A DNA stretch of 56,280 bases from Cyclospora cayetanensis (Eukaryota; Apicomplexa; Conoidasida; Eucoccidiorida; Eimeriidae). The first letter of the stretch is position 1, and each line of letters begins with the position of its first letter. The stretch is taken from NCBI RefSeq assembly GCF_002999335.1, contig NW_020312171.1, positions 1 through 56,280 on the forward strand, read 5' to 3'. Position numbers and translations under genes: made by a program. Below, piece after piece: positions 1 to 10,724 of this stretch. The notes beneath the pieces are model-generated. The model was not told the origin of the DNA. It saw nothing but the letters and a program-made list of their open reading frames with translations, and made no database searches.

Positions 1-567
1 AAAAAATAAATCTAGCCGAAAGTGTAGGATAATTTGTAATTGTGTGTCGTATGAGTGGTCTGTTGGCTTGTGGTTAGAGTTATTGTGAGAGGTCATGCAT
101 GATTATTTCTGTTGATGTGTCTGTGTCTTCTTTTGTCTTTTCTTTGTTCATGGTAGTTGTTTTTGTGGTGGGTGTGGTATTTTGGGTTGTTTCTTTTTGA
201 GGTTTTTTTTGTGTTGTTTTTTGGTGTGTCTGTGTTTTTGTGTTGGTTTGTGTTTTTTTGTTTGTTTGTGTGTGTGTGTGGGTGTGTTTCTGTGTGTGTG
301 TGTGTCTGTGTGTTTGTGTGTGTGTGTGTGTGTCTGTGTGTCTGTGTGTGTGTCTGTGTGTCTGTGTGTCGTTCGTTTGTCATGCGCATGTCTTGCTCTT
401 GAGATGCTTCTTGGCCCCTTTTTCCTTCTACGTGTTTTGTCGGTGATGGATGCACGCGACCGTTGCCTCTTTTGCTGCAGGGAACTTCTCAGCCAGACAA
501 GTCTCCTGCTGAGCTGCCTTGTTGGTCTTTGATACGCCCGTGGCTGTGTTTTTCTTCTTTCGCTCAG
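1..567. repeat. (TG)n-rich intronic sequence upstream of the first visible GMPP exon
   Basis: Positions about 257-375 are nearly pure TG/TGTC repeat. The stretch ends in a good acceptor (TTTCGCTCAG) at 567. The preceding exon of the guanylyltransferase is not visible here, so this is taken as part of an intron that enters from outside the window. Confidence 0.6.
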
Positions 568-3500
568 GCAACGGAGGTGTCAGATCCTTCGAAGTTTGGA
601 GTTTTAGTTCACAACTCCGAGGGTCGCGTTCTAAGCTTTGCCGAGAAGCCCAAGACTTTTGTGGGCAGCTGGATAAACGCAGGCAAGCGAGTTGGCAAGT
701 GTCGCATGCGCAGAGGCTCCTTGTGAAAAGGAGAGAAGAGGGAAGGAGGACGTTTTTGCAAGGGGGGGGGGCCTCTAGGGAGGAAAGATCACCCTGGCAT
801 GGCATGACAGGCGCTATGCGAGAACCCCACTCCGTTGTTGTTGCCTCTTCTAGAAAGCGCTTTTACTCCCAGCCAGACACAGACACATGAGAGCAGCAGG
901 CTGTTAGCCGTCTGAGAGGGCTCCCGACCACTGCACTGTCCAGTCGATTGCGACGGCGCAGAAGCAAGGGGAAAAGGAGGAGAAAAGGCGGCAAAAGGGA
1001 CGGAGGCTGGGGAGGGAAAAGAAAGGATATATACATATATATTCATATATATATATGTACATGTGTGAATGTGTGTGGATGAATCGATGGACGGTGCTGT
1101 AGATGCCGGTGCAATAGGATGCTTGTGCGAGGTTATCGTGAGAATGTTCATTGGAGGGGCTGTTCGTGTGTGTGTTTTGTGCTTCTCCTGTTGAGACATA
1201 GCGCTAACGAGGGGTGTTCTTCTCTTGTTGCCTACCAGCAGACGGGTGCTGTGTAGATAGAGGCTGCCTTTTCCGTCTGTTTTTTTGCCTCCTTCACGCC
1301 GCAGCAAGGCCCTTCTCTCAATGCATCGATCGACCTAGGCTGTCTTTCACGCCGCTCAAAGGCTCCTTATTTATGGACGCAGCACTTTAGCTTGCACCTG
1401 CATGTGCGTTTCAGGTGTCTACATTCTTAACAAGAGCTGCATTTCGAGGATACCGCTGGCCTACTGCTCTCTCGAGAAAGAAGTCTTCCCCAGGATGGCT
1501 GCGGAAGGCAAGCTGTTTTGCTGGAAGTTGAGTGGATACTGGTAAGCCTCGTTGGCTCTGTCTAGAGACAGTCCTTTTCCGAAGCTCCCTCTGTTTCTGA
1601 GAAGCTGTCAGCTTCCCACCTCTGCATTCTCCTTTCTCCGTAGGGGGACTGCTCCTCCCGCTGCCTGCCGCCCTTCTCCCCTCTCTTTGTCTAGTATGCC
1701 TGTGTCGACTAACCTCTCGTGTGCTCACTGCTTGTGTTTTCGCTTTCCTACCCGCTTGCTCCCTTGTTTGTCGTATGCTTTCTACTTGTCTGCTTGCTTC
1801 CTTGCTGCAACTCCTTTCTACTTGTCTGCTTGCTCCCTTGCTGAAACTCCTTTCTACTTGTCTGCTTGCTTCCTTGCTGCAACTCCTTTCTACTTGTCTG
1901 CTTGCTTTCTTGCTGCAACTCCTTTCTACTTGTCTGCTTGCTTCCTTGCTGCAACTCCTTTCTACTTGTCTGCTTGCTTCCTTGCTGAAACTCCTTCCCC
2001 CTCGAAGTCTTGCACTGAGTGTGAAACTAGGCTGTTTCGCGGTTCCTCGCAGCCTGTCGATGTGCTTTTCCTCCCCGCTTCTCTTCCCACCGTAGCTGTG
2101 TGTACATTTTTTTTTAATTTCCAGCGTGCGTGTTGCCTTGCAGGGCAGACATTGGCCAGCCGAAAGACTTCCTCAGAGGCATGTCGCTCTTCCTAGAAGA
2201 TCTTAGGGTGAATCGTGAGACTCGTGAGCGCAAGGAAACTCCCGCCTCCGGCTCTCTGCCCGAAGAAAATCTCTCGAAAGATGACTCTCTGGAAGACTGC
2301 GCAGAATGCCCCGGATTAATTTGCATGCCATCGCAAGAACTCGCCTTAGTTGACGGCCCTCAATTCGTCGGGAACGTCCTCGTGGTGAGAGAAAGGGATA
2401 TAAGACAGCCTTTCAGAGACACGCAGCCACACGATCCAAGGACCACACAGAAACACCGACGTACAACGAGAGAGACAGAGCGAGAGAGAGAGAGAAAGAG
2501 CGAGAGAGAGACGATACGTATATACATATATATATATATATATATGCATACATACATGTATGAACACATATGTACATACACATATGCATACATAAACACA
2601 TATATATATATATACATACATACACACATATACATACTTTCACCACATATATATATATATATACATATATACACACATATACATACATAAACACATATAT
2701 ATATACACATATACATACCTAAACACATATGTACATACACATGTGCATACATAAACACATAAACATACATACACATATACAGACATAAACACATATATAC
2801 ACATACACATATGTAAGCACATATATATACATACACATATACATACATAAACATATATATATATACGATTACTAGATGTACATATATACACATATATGTA
2901 CATCTAGACCTTTTGTCATAAAGAGGCGAAGCCACTAGAACAAAGTCTAGCATGACCCAAAGGCCTCTCGTATTGGCATTGTTTTGCCGATTCTTCCGAT
3001 TCGTGGAGGCATCTTCTCTTCTCCGAGTTACGTTCGTGTGCATCTGTATGTGAATATGCGGCTGTATCGTTGATGTGGCTATTCGCCTGGCGTGTGGGAG
3101 CTTCTTTTGCTCCGCTTTGCCGTCTGTTTGAACGTCTTTTCTTCTCCGAGCAGCATCACGCAGTGGCCCTCTGTGCTGTGTGCTTTCTGCGTGGTGGTTG
3201 GTGGCTGTTTGAAGGATCCCTCAGCGGTGATTGGAGAGGGCAGCATCTTAGGCCCAAACGTAACAGTGGACAAAGACGTGATCATTGGAAGGGGCTGTCG
3301 ACTGAAAAACTGCGCGCTGATGCGCGGCGTGCACATATCTGACTTCTCGTGGATCGATTCTTCTATTGTCGGCTGGCAGTCCTCTGTCGGAAAATGGGTA
3401 ATGCAGAAACTAGCGTCCCTCATTCCACGTGTCCTTCACACTCGGCTGAGGAGCCGGCTAGCCAGCGCATGCGCCGGCGGCGTCTTTGCCTGGTATATAG

Positions 3501-3793
3501 TGTGGCTTTTCGTGGTCGTCGTGTTGTGGCTAGCTAGACGCACCATTAACCCGCTTTTCCTGGCCAGAAAAGCGGCAGCTTGGCTAGCTAGCTAGCTAGC
3601 TAGCCAAAAATATGCGTGCAGCAGCGCTTTTTGTCCCCCTTTGTTTCTTTGTTTGTAGGTGCGCGTGGAAGGCCTTACAGTCGTTGGGGAGAACGTGCAT
3701 CTCCTCGACGAATGCTTCATCAACGGCGCCTTCATTCTGCCTCACAAGACTATAACCGAGTCAATTTCCGAGTCTGGGGCGATCATTATGTGA
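568..3793 (+). CDS. Mannose-1-phosphate guanylyltransferase (GDP-mannose pyrophosphorylase), 5'-truncated
   Basis: Makes GDP-mannose from mannose-1-phosphate and GTP in the cytosol, for N-glycans, GPI anchors and dolichol-phosphate-mannose. Five exons join in frame: 568-682, 1415-1541, 2144-2384, 3215-3397 and 3659-3793 (TGA at 3791), giving 266 residues. They match the GMPPB type from mid catalytic domain to the end: [53 protein letters not shown], then left-handed beta-helix hexapeptides ([14 protein letters not shown]) and the C-terminal ESGAIIM. The N-terminal nucleotide-binding GGxGTRLRPLT segment lies before the window. Compared with remembered animal GMPPB there is an acidic insertion of about 40 residues after the ADIGQPKDF exon start. 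Intron 1 uses a GC donor at 683-684, which is needed to keep INAG-VYIL in frame. Introns 2 and 3 hold a 36-bp minisatellite and long TA/CA-type repeats. Confidence 0.93.
1783..1998. repeat. 36-bp minisatellite, six copies, in GMPP intron 2
   Basis: The start TACTTGTCTGC recurs at 1783, 1819, 1855, 1891, 1927 and 1963, exactly 36 bp apart, with a few substitutions (CTGCAACT versus CTGAAACT). Because 36 is a multiple of 3 it reads as a 12-residue peptide repeat in several frames, but it lies between the strongly supported exons ending at 1541 and starting at 2144, so it is intronic. Confidence 0.9.
2515..2905. repeat. TA/CATA/CACATA microsatellite block in GMPP intron 3
   Basis: Nearly 400 bp of alternating TATA, CATA and ACACATA units fill the intron between the exon ending at 2384 (donor GTGAGA) and the one starting at 3215. 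The open frames across it (Tyr/Val/Cys/Met rich) are by-products of the repeat. Confidence 0.9.
3583..3605. repeat. (GCTA)n run in GMPP intron 4
   Basis: Five tandem copies of the self-complementary tetramer TAGC/GCTA, just downstream of further GGCTAGC elements at about 3530 and 3570. It could extrude a small cruciform; no function is evident. Confidence 0.85.
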
Positions 3794-5079
3794 GTCCATG
3801 TTAAGCCAGCGCTGGGGTTGCTCCACTCGAGGGAAACATATCAGCATTCACTGTCAAAGGCGTTTCCCGCACACGAACGCCTTCTTGAGCCTCAAGCGAA
3901 CCAACCTTCTTCAGGAAGAAGTCTCCAGCTGGCGGCCCGTCTGCTGTCTCGACACTTAGTTGACACTTAGTCTCTGCCGGAACGGCGGGGTGTTTGCTGC
4001 GGCTTTCTCTGTCTCTCTTGCTTGCGCTATTCGCCAACTAGGGAAGAAGGAGAAGGGGAGTGTAGGGTAGGAAGACGTTTAGGGGAATTTTTGCGGGCAG
4101 CGGGCCGCTCTCGTCTCTCTCTCAATCGGAAAGTTGTCTCTGTAGAGGGGGGGCAAGTAAAAAGAGACTCGGTAGAGAGAGATGTCAGGCTGTTTGTTTT
4201 TCTTTTTTTGCTTCCTCGGAGGGATAATGACGTGCGTGCTTGTGTGCATACACACACACGCACCAACGCCGCAGGAAAAAACGCGAGGGCCCCGCGGCTG
4301 CACTTTAAAGGGCCCCTTTTGGGGGCATGCATGCGAAACACCTGGGAATCCAAGTGTTATATATACGTGTTATTGGTGGCAAGGCCATTGCGCCACATTA
4401 AAATAGACGCGCCTTGGTCTCAGGATTGCCACCGTCTGTCACCAGAAAGAGGCCTCTTCTCCCCCGCTCCCGAACCCTTTTTTTTTCCTCTCTCTATGCG
4501 CACTTTGATGATGGCGGGTGTACAGGCAGATATACATGTATACACACACACACATTCGTCCTCGCAACCGACTCGCTTTAGCTCGCTACTGCCCTTAGAA
4601 TTACTTGCACACGCAGCGAGAGAGAGGAAGAAAGCTAAAGGATGCTGAACGCTCCTTCTTCTGCCCTGTTTTCCCCGATTCTTTCCCCCCCTCCGCTGGG
4701 GGGCCTTATGGTTCCTCAGGCCTTTAGCCTGTATTTTACTGCCAGCCAAGATGTTTTTCGCCTGTCTCGCTTCACCAAAACTTTGTAGAATGTCGAAGTG
4801 GGCTCCTCTCTGTGTTTGCGGCCCACCACTTGACCTTCGGCTGCCCTACTCCCTTCACTTCGTGGTATCTGCAATCGTTCGTGCAGCGTCGCGCGAGCCA
4901 ACCAGCACACACAGGCAGACAGACATCGAGAGGGACGTTGCAGAGAGAGAGAGACGGTGCAAAAAGAGTTGCTGCTGAAGAGAGCTGCCACCAACGCGAA
5001 GAGTTAGCGCACTAAGACGGCAGGAGCAGGCAGTAACAGGTGCCCGAAAAAAAAGGTATCATAAACACAAGCGAGAACA

Positions 5080-5143
<64 letters not shown>

Positions 5144-5757
5144 GCAGGTAGGTAGCAACACATGCCCGTAAAAAGAGGTATCACAAACACGCGAGAAAGC
5201 AGAGAGACATATGTATAGATATATATATATATAGTAGAGACGAAGAGAGACACGGCACACACATACACCACCCTTCCCCCCCCCCCTTCGTGCAAGTTAC
5301 CCTTGGCAGCTCCCAAAGCGAGTAAGCCTCTTGCCTGGGAGCCTCCACTGCTCAGGCAGTCAAATCTGCATGCGTGTCACGTCCTCTCAAGAGCATCGCA
5401 CCTGTATTTTCTGTAAGTGTCGAATTTTAGCTGCTTTTTCCTGGTTGCCCAGTATCCGTGACGATGATACCACTTCCACTTGTTAGGCACCCAAGTCCCT
5501 GCAGCACAATAACGGCCAGCAATCGCGATTCGTATACGATGCATGCGTAGAAATATGTACATATACATATTTATATATACGGTTATGCAGCAGCTCGCTC
5601 TGGCGCCGAAAGATATTAAGGCTCCCTGAGAAGAAAGCAGTCACAGAACTGTCATTACCTCTCCATTTATTTCCTTTCCACAGAAGAAGCGCGCAACTCT
5701 CTACCGCCTCTTTAATGGCTGCAGCAGTGCCTCCCTGAGGGGGGCCCCTTCCTTCCT
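3794..5757. other. Intergenic stretch with (TA)n; no supported gene
   Basis: After the guanylyltransferase stop there are only short, mutually overlapping open frames with no recognisable domain. The stretch includes (TA)n at 5083-5138, a second shorter TA run near 5219-5234, and CA/GA-rich sequence. It probably holds the 3' UTR and intergenic spacer. Confidence 0.6.
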
Positions 5758-5784
5758 CAGAATGACCCCTCAGGGCCCCAAGGC

Positions 5785-5820
<36 letters not shown>

Positions 5821-5924
5821 TGCTGCTGGAGGTACACTGCGGAGCAGCAGCAGCGCCACCCCACCGAAACAAGCGCTGCAGCCGCAGCACTAGAGGGGCT
5901 CTGGGAAGTGCTGCCGTCACTGTA

Positions 5925-5964
<40 letters not shown>

Positions 5965-6578
5965 GAGCTGCGCCTTCGAGAGCTGTCGCGGTAGAATCCG
6001 GAGCACTGTGCAGCGGCTCCACTAACGACGCGCAATGCAGTCCTCGCCTGTTGCTGGGGGGCACCAGTCGCAGCTGCCGCCACTGCGGAGGGGAAAGGGG
6101 GGGGGCCCCCGGGGCCCCCCCCCTGCGTCGACCGGCGGGGGGGGCAAAGCAGGGAAAGACAGCTGGAAGCGCGGCTACGGGGGAGGCAGCAGTTCCCTGT
6201 GCACCCCGCGTTGCTGGAGTCAGAAGGTGGGGGCCCCTTTTCTCCAAGACGGCGGCCCCTCGCCGGAAAAGGGCCTCCTCGGGACTGAGCGCTCGGCTCG
6301 ACAGCCGAGAGGGGCACCGCAACATCGCGGAGGGAGGGGAACAAACGGTGGAAACACCGGCGAAGGAGGCTTTTCACGAAAGGGGCCTTTGAGCAAGGAA
6401 AATGAAAGGCCAGTACCACCCCAGCCCTCGGCGGAGTCTCCCCGGGAGGCTCTGGTGCGTGGCTGCAGCGATACTGCTGAAGGCAGCGTCCACGCGGGAA
6501 GAAAGCAGTCCACGATCCGGCCGAATTCTTGCGCCGAAAAACTCCGCCTCTTGTTTTGCGGGGTGAAAAAATACTCAA
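5757..6578 (-). CDS. Possible Gln/Ser-homopolymer protein fragment (strand uncertain)
   Basis: A block of CTG/CAG runs (about 5785-5830 and 5927-5963) and GGGGCC-rich sequence stays open in several frames on both strands. On the minus strand one frame (5757-6578) carries a run of about 14 Gln and a run of about 15 Ser. On the plus strand 5817-6392 carries a polyAla run. Homopolymer-bearing open frames are typical of Eimeria genes, but triplet repeats also leave frames open by chance. No domain is recognised and no splice frame was established. It could equally be 5' UTR or promoter sequence of the cis-prenyltransferase gene. Confidence 0.2.
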
Positions 6579-6843
6579 GAGCGTCTGCAGAGAGGACGGT
6601 AACGCTCACTTGCCCTCCCTCGGCCTGTCCCCGCCCGCCTCCGCTGGAGGGGGCCCCCCTCGCCCCGCTGCGTTGCGCTCGACAGTGTCGAGAAAGCCTT
6701 CTGCCTGTGCTCTCCCAAGGATTATGCATGCAGCAAAGGGGCAGCATGCAATACCAAAAAGGATCGGCTGCTACCGCCAAAAGAAAGAGGGAGAGCTGCA
6801 GCATTCAGGGGTGACCACAGCTCGCTCGACGCCTGGCGGCGAC

Positions 6844-6857
6844 GGTGTCTGTACACC
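6844..6857 (+). promoter_or_regulatory. GGTGTCTGTACACC motif, about 500 bp upstream of the cis-prenyltransferase start
   Basis: Perfect inverted repeat (GGTGT, loop CTGT, ACACC) in the sense orientation of the downstream gene. It is one of seven exact copies of GTGTCTGTACA in the window. Its function is unknown. Confidence 0.4.
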
Positions 6858-7361
6858 CCGAGGGGCCGACCCGTAGGGGCCCCCCCCCCCGCCGCTTCCG
6901 GCCCCCCTCGGCGGGGCCCCCTTTCTGTGTCGTGAGCAACGGCTGCTGTCAAATTCTGTTTTTTTTTGTGTCTTTATCCCCTTTCACCTTCCCCGTCTTC
7001 TGCATCAGCAACGCCACCGGAGAGGGGAAGGGGGTCTTGTCACGCAATACAGCTCCACAGACAACGACCCCAGCCGACGCACAGAAGACGTGGCTGCCAC
7101 GAGAAAGCTTCCCAGCCACAGACAGCGCGAGGGTAGCTAGCTGCGACGGGAGCACCAGCAGACACTGCAGCATCCTGCGAAAAAAGGCGAGGGCTTATCA
7201 GGTGCCCCATTCACCGCGCAGTGGCAGCGGCCAAAGAGGCAGCCGCTGCCGCCGCAGTCTCAGCATCTGCCTCTCTACTTCGTTTACTTTGGCAGCCTCG
7301 GCAACACCCAGAGAGGGCCTTCCCTGGTTATCGACCTGCACGGCTTGTTTCGCTCATCAAA

Positions 7362-8847
7362 ATGCTGAACTGGTAAGGCTTCGCTGTGCCTCCTTTCTCT
7401 ACCCGTCGCTCTGCATCGGCAACTCTCGCCACGCCTTTTCTCATGCCGCTTTCTCGCTCTTGCATTGTCTGCTGGCTGCCAAGGTTCGACCGGCTGTTGT
7501 GCTGGGTTCTATCCGGTGGGAGCATCCCTCTGCACGTCGCTTTCGTGATGGACGGCAACAGACGCTTCGCCAGGAAAAAGATGCAGAGCGCCTGGAAGGG
7601 CCATGCAGAGGGCGCTGAAGCTCTCAAGAAAGTGCGTTGCACGGCTTCCATTTACCAGTCCTCGTTGCTGCGGATAGCGCCCATGCAGCATCGTTGGTGG
7701 TGGGGTTGCTACTGGGGGTGGGGGTGGTGGTGGTGGTGGAGTTGGTGGTGGTGGTGCAACTGCCGCAAACACACAGACACGCATGCATACATGCACACGT
7801 ACATACACGCATACACACATGCGGATATACATATATATATATATATATATACATACATGTAGACACATGCACCCGCCTTCCTTTCTGTCTGCCGGTTCCC
7901 CCTGAATTCATCCTGCTGGCTGCGCTGTGGCTAATTGCATTATGGGGATACAAAAACAGCAGCAGCAGCAGTTGTTGCTGCTGTGCAAGTTGTAGCTGTC
8001 ATAGTAGTAGCAACAGGAGGAGTAATGGCAGCAGCACCAGTAACACATGCGTGACCTCGCATGTGCTACTGGTGCTGCTGCTCCTTTGCCTTTGCCCCTA
8101 CACGTTTAGTAGGAAAGCGTTTAATGCATATTTGTGTGTGTGTCTTTGTGTATTTGTGTGTATTTGTGTCTGTGTGCATTTGTTTGTCTGTGTGTCGTTG
8201 TGTATTTGTGTGTCTTAGCGTATTTGTGTCTGTGTATTTGTGTGTCTGTGGGTATTTGTGTGTCTTTGTGTATTTATGTCTGTGTGCATTTGTGTGTCTT
8301 TGTATTTGTGTGTCTTTGTATTTGTGTGTCTTTGTGTATTTGTGTGTCTTTGTATTTGTGTGTCTTTGTGTATTTGTGTGCATTTGTGTCTGTGTGCATT
8401 TGTGTGTCTGTGTGCATGTACATATATGTGTATGTATGTACGTGTTTATGTAGACATTCGTGTGCCTGTCTATATTATATATATATGTCTGTGTTTATGT
8501 GTTTCAGATAGCTACTGCCTGTGCTGCGGTTGGTATTCGCGTGGTGTCTGTGTATGGCTTCGCTCTCGGCAACTTCCATCGCACCCCGGAGGAAGTGGAG
8601 GGGCTTTTGGGGCTTGCGGAGGCTATTTTTAAGGATCCTGACTGGATACAGTGAGTGGCGAGGATTTGGAGAAAGGGATTGGAGGTGTTGTTTCAGCAGT
8701 CGAGGTGTATAGGCATACCCAGGGGCCTCTCTTCCCCAGGGGTTCGAAACCTCCTGTGAAAGTTCGCGACTACCACCTTCTTAAGAGAGAATTTTTTTGC
8801 TGAAAGGATCTCATGTGTGTATGTGAATGGGTGTGTATGTGTATGTA

Positions 8848-8921
<74 letters not shown>

Positions 8922-10196
8922 GAGGTGTATATTGTGTGTATTTTGATTTGTGTATATTTTGAGATTGTGTATATTTGTGTACGTTTGTATTTTTGATAGG
9001 GGCTTTTTGATGTCTGAGAGGATTCGCTTAGTTGTTGTGGGTGACCTCTCATTTGTGGGAGATCGGCTGCGGGAGGCAGCAGCAGCTGCAGAACGTGAAA
9101 CAGCAGGCAACGACAGACTCCTGTTGCGTCTCTGCGTATCGTACGGTGCAAGGCATGAGGTTCATAGGATAACTTCTCCGCTACATTTGGAGAATGAGGG
9201 TAGTGGGAGCGCAGCGCCTCAGTGGGCTGCACTTTCGAAGGCAGAGCAGCACTCCTCTAGACGAGGGTCAAACACCGCAATGCCCATCTGCCAGCAGCTA
9301 CGCTCTGCACTGATTCAGGGAAAGTGGACACCAGACGAGCATTTGAGGTGTGTTTAGCATTAGCTTTAGGGGACGGAGTTCGCTTGCTGCCTGCCCCTCG
9401 TTAGCGCCGCTTGTTTTAACTCCCGCCGTCGCCGCCTTCGCTCGGGTGTACATACACCTGTAGACAGAGCGGAGGGCCTGCAGTATCCTAGGCACGCAGC
9501 AGCAGCGCCTTTAGACCTCGAGTTGGGGTGTCAGTGCTGCTGCTGCTGTGTGTGCTGCTGCTGCTGTGGGGTTGCTACACAGCCAACTGGGTACCGCCTT
9601 CTTCATGGCGCTGCAAGGGGGAAATTGCCCCCTTCCAGATATGCTCATTCGAACCTCTGGCGAGGCGAGGCTTTCGGATTTTCTCTTGTGCGAGGTATAT
9701 AAGAATATATATAATTATATATACACACATGTACATCCCCATTCCCCAGCAACTCAAACACACGACACTGAGCACTGGCCTTCGCCGCTTTCCGAGCAAG
9801 AAAACCCAGTGCCGACAGCACTTTCTTCAAGCACCCCGCGACTACATAGACACGCATCGCGACTACCTACGCAGAGCGAAAGAAGACACGGCATGCAGCA
9901 GCCCTCATGAGCTCACTCGAGAGAAAGAGCAGGGAGGAGACGCTCAAGAGGAGTCTTCCTCGCTCCTTTTGTTTACGCAGGCATGCGAGCAGTTGAGGCT
10001 GCGCGGTCATGAGTCTGTTGGTGTGCTGCTGTGCTGTTTACAGGTGTCTGAGGGCTGCTTTTTCCACTTCGTTCCCGTGTTGTGGCCAGACGTGAGACCA
10101 TGGCACTTGCTGCTTTGCCTCCTGCACAGGCAGCTGTTTTCTTTTGCTGCAGTCACAAGGGCAGCCGCAGTAAGCAGGCTGATTGCGCCGTCGTAG
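7362..10196 (+). CDS. cis-Prenyltransferase, dehydrodolichyl diphosphate synthase-like
   Basis: Condenses isopentenyl diphosphate onto farnesyl diphosphate in cis to make the dolichol backbone, at the ER in eukaryotes. Six exons (7362-7372, 7484-7631, 8508-8650, 9000-9347, 9583-9694, 10044-10196) join with matching phases into 304 residues. Family signatures appear in order: HVAFVMDGNRRFARKK (catalytic Asp about residue 27), VVSVYGFALGNFHRTPEEV, RIRLVVVGDL, YGARHEV, DMLIRTSGEARLSDFLL and PVLWPDVRPW. The ATG at 7362 gives an N-terminus of length similar to human DHDDS; an in-frame start further upstream is possible. Exon 4 has a low-complexity insertion after the YGARHEV region. The third motif reads ALGN where the family usually has S-x-E-N, so the conserved Glu is replaced by Gly. 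No NgBR-like partner is seen in the window. Introns hold GTGTCTTT and (GT)n arrays. Confidence 0.92.
8130..8460. repeat. GTGTCTTTGTGTATTT-type minisatellite, intron 2 of the cis-prenyltransferase
   Basis: Degenerate 12-24 bp units of GTGTCTTTGTATTT lie between exons ending at 7631 and starting at 8508. The same intron has (GGT)n near 7725-7757 and a TA run near 7830-7850. Confidence 0.85.
8847..8918. repeat. (GT)n, intron 3 of the cis-prenyltransferase
   Basis: About 36 uninterrupted GT dinucleotides on the sense strand, between the donor at 8651 and the acceptor at 8999. Confidence 0.92.
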
Positions 10197-10724
10197 TCTG
10201 CGCTCGCTGCTCTGCTGCCTCTTGGCATCATATACCCGCTTTCCCTGCGGGTGTTCCTCCGTGCAAAATTTACGCGTCAGTGGGTCGTTAGGGAGCCCTC
10301 TCACGACGGCGTTCCCTTTTTTTCAGCAACTCAGCTGCTTTACTTCCCCATCATTACTGGGAAGTAAGCAGCACCCAAAACACCCACTGCGCCTCTAAAA
10401 AAGCCCTTTACGGCCTTAAATATACACCAGGCACCAGAGCCAACTATACGGCCAGCCTGCTCTTTAAGGGGGCAGGTAGCCTCCTGCATAGGACACGCTG
10501 TTTCTCCTTCCCCCCTCGGAGACTGCAACATCTGAAACAGCTGCCTAGTTTAAACCTATGCTACAAGGCGCTGACAACACCAACAGCAGCAGAGGCAAAC
10601 AGCAGAAAACTATGAAGCCCTCATCGCCCCACAGCTAGGAACCCTCCTCTCAGCGAGCTGCTGCTGCTCTGAGAGATTTGGGGGAATTCAGCTGCACTCT
10701 GCTCGAGTAGTAAACGAGCATCGT

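Noticed and set aside
8735..8760. GGTTCGAAACC, a perfect-looking tRNA B box
   Set aside because: It lies inside a cis-prenyltransferase intron. No A box, no 7-bp acceptor stem and no plausible anticodon arm could be found upstream.
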